DNA from: an uncultured Collinsella sp.
GTDB lineage: Bacteria > Actinomycetota > Coriobacteriia > Coriobacteriales > Coriobacteriaceae
Assembly: GCA_900546115.1 (NCBI GenBank)
Contig: URBQ01000022.1
Location: forward strand, 1 to 44,939
Direction: 5' to 3'
DNA: 44,939 bases
Shown piece after piece: positions 42,851-44,939 of the stretch. The notes beneath the pieces are model-generated. The model saw only the letters and a list, made by a program, of their open reading frames with translations, was not told the DNA's origin and did not search any database. A program made the position numbers and the translations under genes. Each line of letters starts with the position of its first letter. The first letter of the stretch is position 1.

Positions 42851-43324
42851 CTAGAAAACGTCCTTGGCAAACACCTTAGCGTCATTGGGGACCTGACGGA
42901 TTTCGATGGCCACGCCATCGCCCAGGAGCTCTTGGATATGCTCGGCATCTTTCTCGGTCGCAAAGATCGCAGGGGTCGGATGAAGCGTGGTCTCAGGGGT
43001 CTTTCGGGTTCCGCCCAGATTGATCTCTTTGATGTCTTTGCAACCCTTAGCGAGACGATAGACATCTTCAATCGTCTCAGTGATGATAAACAGCGAATAC
43101 TTGTCGGTAACGCCGCTGTTGAGCGCCTCGATAGCAGCGTCAACATCCTTGATGACGAGTTTAACGCCGTTGGGGCGGGCGAGCCTCAAGGCCGCCTTCC
43201 TCATGTCGTCTTTTGCCACAGCATCGCTGGCAAGCAAGATGCAATCTACATCCAAAGCGTGAGTCCAGGACATGGCAACTTGGCCGTGAATCAGTCGGTA
43301 ATCAACTCTCGTAAGCTTAATCAT
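42851..43324 (-). CDS. mannose-family PTS IIB component
   Basis: 157-residue cytosolic phosphocarrier. RVDYRLIHGQV holds the phospho-His (His13). It passes phosphate from IIA to the incoming sugar. The ATG at 43324 is chosen over 43333 because GGAG is 9 nt before it but touches the other. Confidence 0.94.
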   Translation of the reverse strand: MIKLTRVDYRLIHGQVAMSWTHALDVDCILLASDAVAKDDMRKAALRLARPNGVKLVIKDVDAAIEALNSGVTDKYSLFIITETIEDVYRLAKGCKDIKEINLGGTRKTPETTLHPTPAIFATEKDAEHIQELLGDGVAIEIRQVPNDAKVFAKDVF

Positions 43325-43395
43325 CGTTATCATCTCCGCACGTGATAAAGGGAATGACAGGTGTGGCCCCTAGCTAGGGCTCGAACCAGAACTAA

Positions 43396-43815
43396 CTAGA
43401 ACTCTTCTTCCTCGGCGCCGGCAAGCATGTCCGCCGCCTCGCAAAGCTGAATAAACGAACGCGATCCCTCGACCGCGGCTTTGGCCTTGTCCGCATCCAG
43501 GGAGTCCATCTGTGTAACCATTTCCACCAGCAGCGGCAAGTTCATTCCAGCGATTAACGTAAACGATCCGTCGGTCTGCCTCTGAATGAATTCGTTGTTT
43601 ACAGAGCCGCCAAAGATGTCAGTCACGACAAACCAAGAGTCGGCAGGGTCCCTCGTCTCCATCCATGCATCAATCAACGCCGCGACGTCCCTTGAATCGT
43701 CATCGACATAGGCGCACAGGCACTCGATTCGGTCGTTGGTGCCCATCAGAATCTCCAGAGAGCTTTTCATGCCTTGGGCGAGATAACCATGACTCGCTAG
43801 CAATATCTTATTCAT
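43396..43815 (-). CDS. mannose-family PTS IIA component
   Basis: 139-residue phosphocarrier with LLASHGYLAQG; His9 is the phosphorylation site. VVTDIFGGSVNNEF is the conserved second motif. It receives phosphate from HPr. A perfect CCCTAGCTAGGG palindrome (43368-43379) lies between it and IIB. Confidence 0.94.
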   Translation of the reverse strand: MNKILLASHGYLAQGMKSSLEILMGTNDRIECLCAYVDDDSRDVAALIDAWMETRDPADSWFVVTDIFGGSVNNEFIQRQTDGSFTLIAGMNLPLLVEMVTQMDSLDADKAKAAVEGSRSFIQLCEAADMLAGAEEEEF

Positions 43816-43917
43816 AGTTCTCCAATACCAATAGGACGTACTATATTGTCATAACAAAGTATATTAGCAATCTACCCTACGTGGTGTGTCTATTTTCCAA
43901 ATCCGCGAACGGTAACA

Positions 43918-43939
43918 ATTGGTCGGTAAATCGACCAAT
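43918..43939. promoter_or_regulatory. inverted repeat between gntR and IIA
   Basis: ATTGGTCG-GTAAAT-CGACCAAT, a perfect 8-bp repeat just after the gntR stop and about 100 nt before IIA. It may be a weak terminator of gntR or an operator for it. Confidence 0.5.
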
Positions 43940-43950
43940 CTATCGCTAAT

Positions 43951-44655
43951 TTACAAATAGAACTTCAGTCGCTCGGTGCAGTACACCTGACGGGAGATGA
44001 AAAGCGGCTCGCCACTTGGGGCATAACGTCTATCGACAAACAGAAGCAGCGAAGAGTCCAGCTCCACGTTAAGGTATGCCGCCTCGAGCTCGCTCGCATA
44101 GCAGACCTCGAGCGTACGCGTGTTGGGACCCATCTTGATCCCCTGGCGATCGAGTACCGCCATCAGCGAATCATCGAGGGACTCATGCTCCAAAAAAGAA
44201 AGCGCAGCGGAATAGCTATTGGTTTCCAGCATCGTGGGCTTGCCATCCACAAGGCGCAGACGACGGCTACGCAATACCTTTTGGGTATCGTCTACGCCCA
44301 GGAACTTCGCGTCTCGCAGACTTGGGAAGTCCCAGCCCATTTCGAGAACCCTGGTAGACGCCTGTTTGCCCGCAAGCTGGCACGAATGGGTAAAGCTCTC
44401 ACGGTCGTCCGCGGCATACATCTGCGTGTCCGACGAAACGAACGTGCCCTTGCCGCGGGCCCTCTCAACAAGCCCAGCATCTTCCATTTCTTTAATTGCG
44501 GAGCGAACCGTTATTCGGCTCACGCCAAATTGCTCGATAAGCTCCGCCTCGGTCGGAAGCTTATCTCCCGGGCGGTACGTGCCGTTGGCGATTGAATCAG
44601 AAAGCGCACGAACAATCTGTTTGTACAGGGGGATAACGCTATTTGCCTCAACCAT
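43951..44655 (-). CDS. GntR-family regulator with UTRA domain
   Basis: 234 residues. A winged-helix DNA-binding domain (PLYKQIVRALSDSI, GDKLPTEAELIEQFGVSRITVRSAI) is followed by a UTRA ligand domain (about 90-230) that senses a sugar phosphate or similar. It probably represses the adjacent PTS genes until its substrate is present. The ATG at 44655 has AAAGG about 10 nt upstream; an ATG at 44664 is the alternative. TATATTGT occurs upstream of both IIA (43843) and gntR (44703), as a shared site might. Confidence 0.9.
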   Translation of the reverse strand: MVEANSVIPLYKQIVRALSDSIANGTYRPGDKLPTEAELIEQFGVSRITVRSAIKEMEDAGLVERARGKGTFVSSDTQMYAADDRESFTHSCQLAGKQASTRVLEMGWDFPSLRDAKFLGVDDTQKVLRSRRLRLVDGKPTMLETNSYSAALSFLEHESLDDSLMAVLDRQGIKMGPNTRTLEVCYASELEAAYLNVELDSSLLLFVDRRYAPSGEPLFISRQVYCTERLKFYL

Positions 44656-44939
44656 ATCAACCATACCTTTACAAGGAATCAGCAGCCTATAGATAAATGA
44701 CTTATATTGTATTAGAACTTTTTAGCACTCCACGCCATTTCCTATAATGTTTTAGCAAACGAGGGGTTATTTTGCGTAAGCGGTGTAGAGTCCATCCATT
44801 TCCGCATACAGCTTCAATCTGATGGCGGTATATGCATCCGATAAGCCGATTGATTTTTATCTTATACCTGTCTCACATTCATCCGGTGGCGCGCGCAGAC
44901 GTGGTGTAAGAGCGTCCCGAGGTCCGTCGCTGCAAGTCC
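44656..44939. other. 284-nt right edge, no gene seen
   Basis: AT-rich promoter-like stretch at 44700-44760 (TATATTGTATTAG, TATAATG) probably serving gntR, then mixed sequence up to the edge. No ORF with a ribosome site was recognised. Confidence 0.4.

Overview
The window looks like chromosomal DNA from a high-GC Gram-positive gut actinobacterium of the class Coriobacteriia, most likely Collinsella or a close relative. This is inferred from base composition, codon use, the DUF4012 envelope protein, the T-box on pheST, mannose-family PTS genes and SipW-type surface proteins. No rRNA or taxonomic marker is present to prove it. Most genes lie on the minus strand.

Region 1 (1-21.1 kb) is mainly housekeeping. 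It holds a Ca2+-type P-type ATPase, pyruvate kinase, an orphan protein with a Vsr/DUF559-like nuclease fold, and a nickel/cobalt ECF uptake operon (nikMN-nikQ-nikO plus a zinc phospholipase C-like gene). A perfect GTGTTAC-N14-GTAACAC palindrome, the shape of a NikR operator, precedes that operon. Then come pheS-pheT behind a T-box leader, a divergent M32 carboxypeptidase, glmM, a DUF4012 membrane protein and an EamA-family transporter.

Region 2 (21.1-30.3 kb) is the most interesting part: one tightly packed minus-strand operon of eight genes. In transcription order it encodes four small secreted proteins with TasA/SipW-type N-termini (hydrophobic helix followed by T[YF]AW[FY]), a SipW/archaeal-type signal peptidase, a membrane-anchored McrB-like AAA+ ATPase, a DUF2357-like (McrC-side) protein whose C-terminus is a roughly 350-residue coiled coil instead of a nuclease, and a second SipW-like peptidase translationally coupled to it. 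I infer a dedicated export and assembly system for surface fibres driven or gated by a repurposed McrBC-type NTPase pair.

Region 3 (30.4-34.7 kb) holds tRNA-Val(GAC) with a good promoter and terminator, a 180-nt foldback element, and a patch of accessory genes: a second Vsr/DUF559-like protein, a DUF5710 protein, a small zinc-ribbon protein and an HNH endonuclease.

Region 4 (34.7-39.9 kb) returns to the surface system. It has two more SipW-type substrates separated by an intercistronic terminator, an unrelated hypothetical protein, and a two-gene unit made of a c-di-GMP-type PilZ protein and a membrane-anchored protein carrying the same C-terminal motif as the fibre-like proteins. Upstream of pilZ are two copies of a symmetric ATCTCTC/GAGAGAT repeat block.

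Region 5 (39.8-44.7 kb) is a mannose-family PTS locus (gntR, IIA, IIB, SIS-domain deglycase/isomerase, IIC, IID). It has an internal terminator between IIB and the SIS gene and probably serves uptake and cleavage of an amino-sugar conjugate such as a fructosamine.
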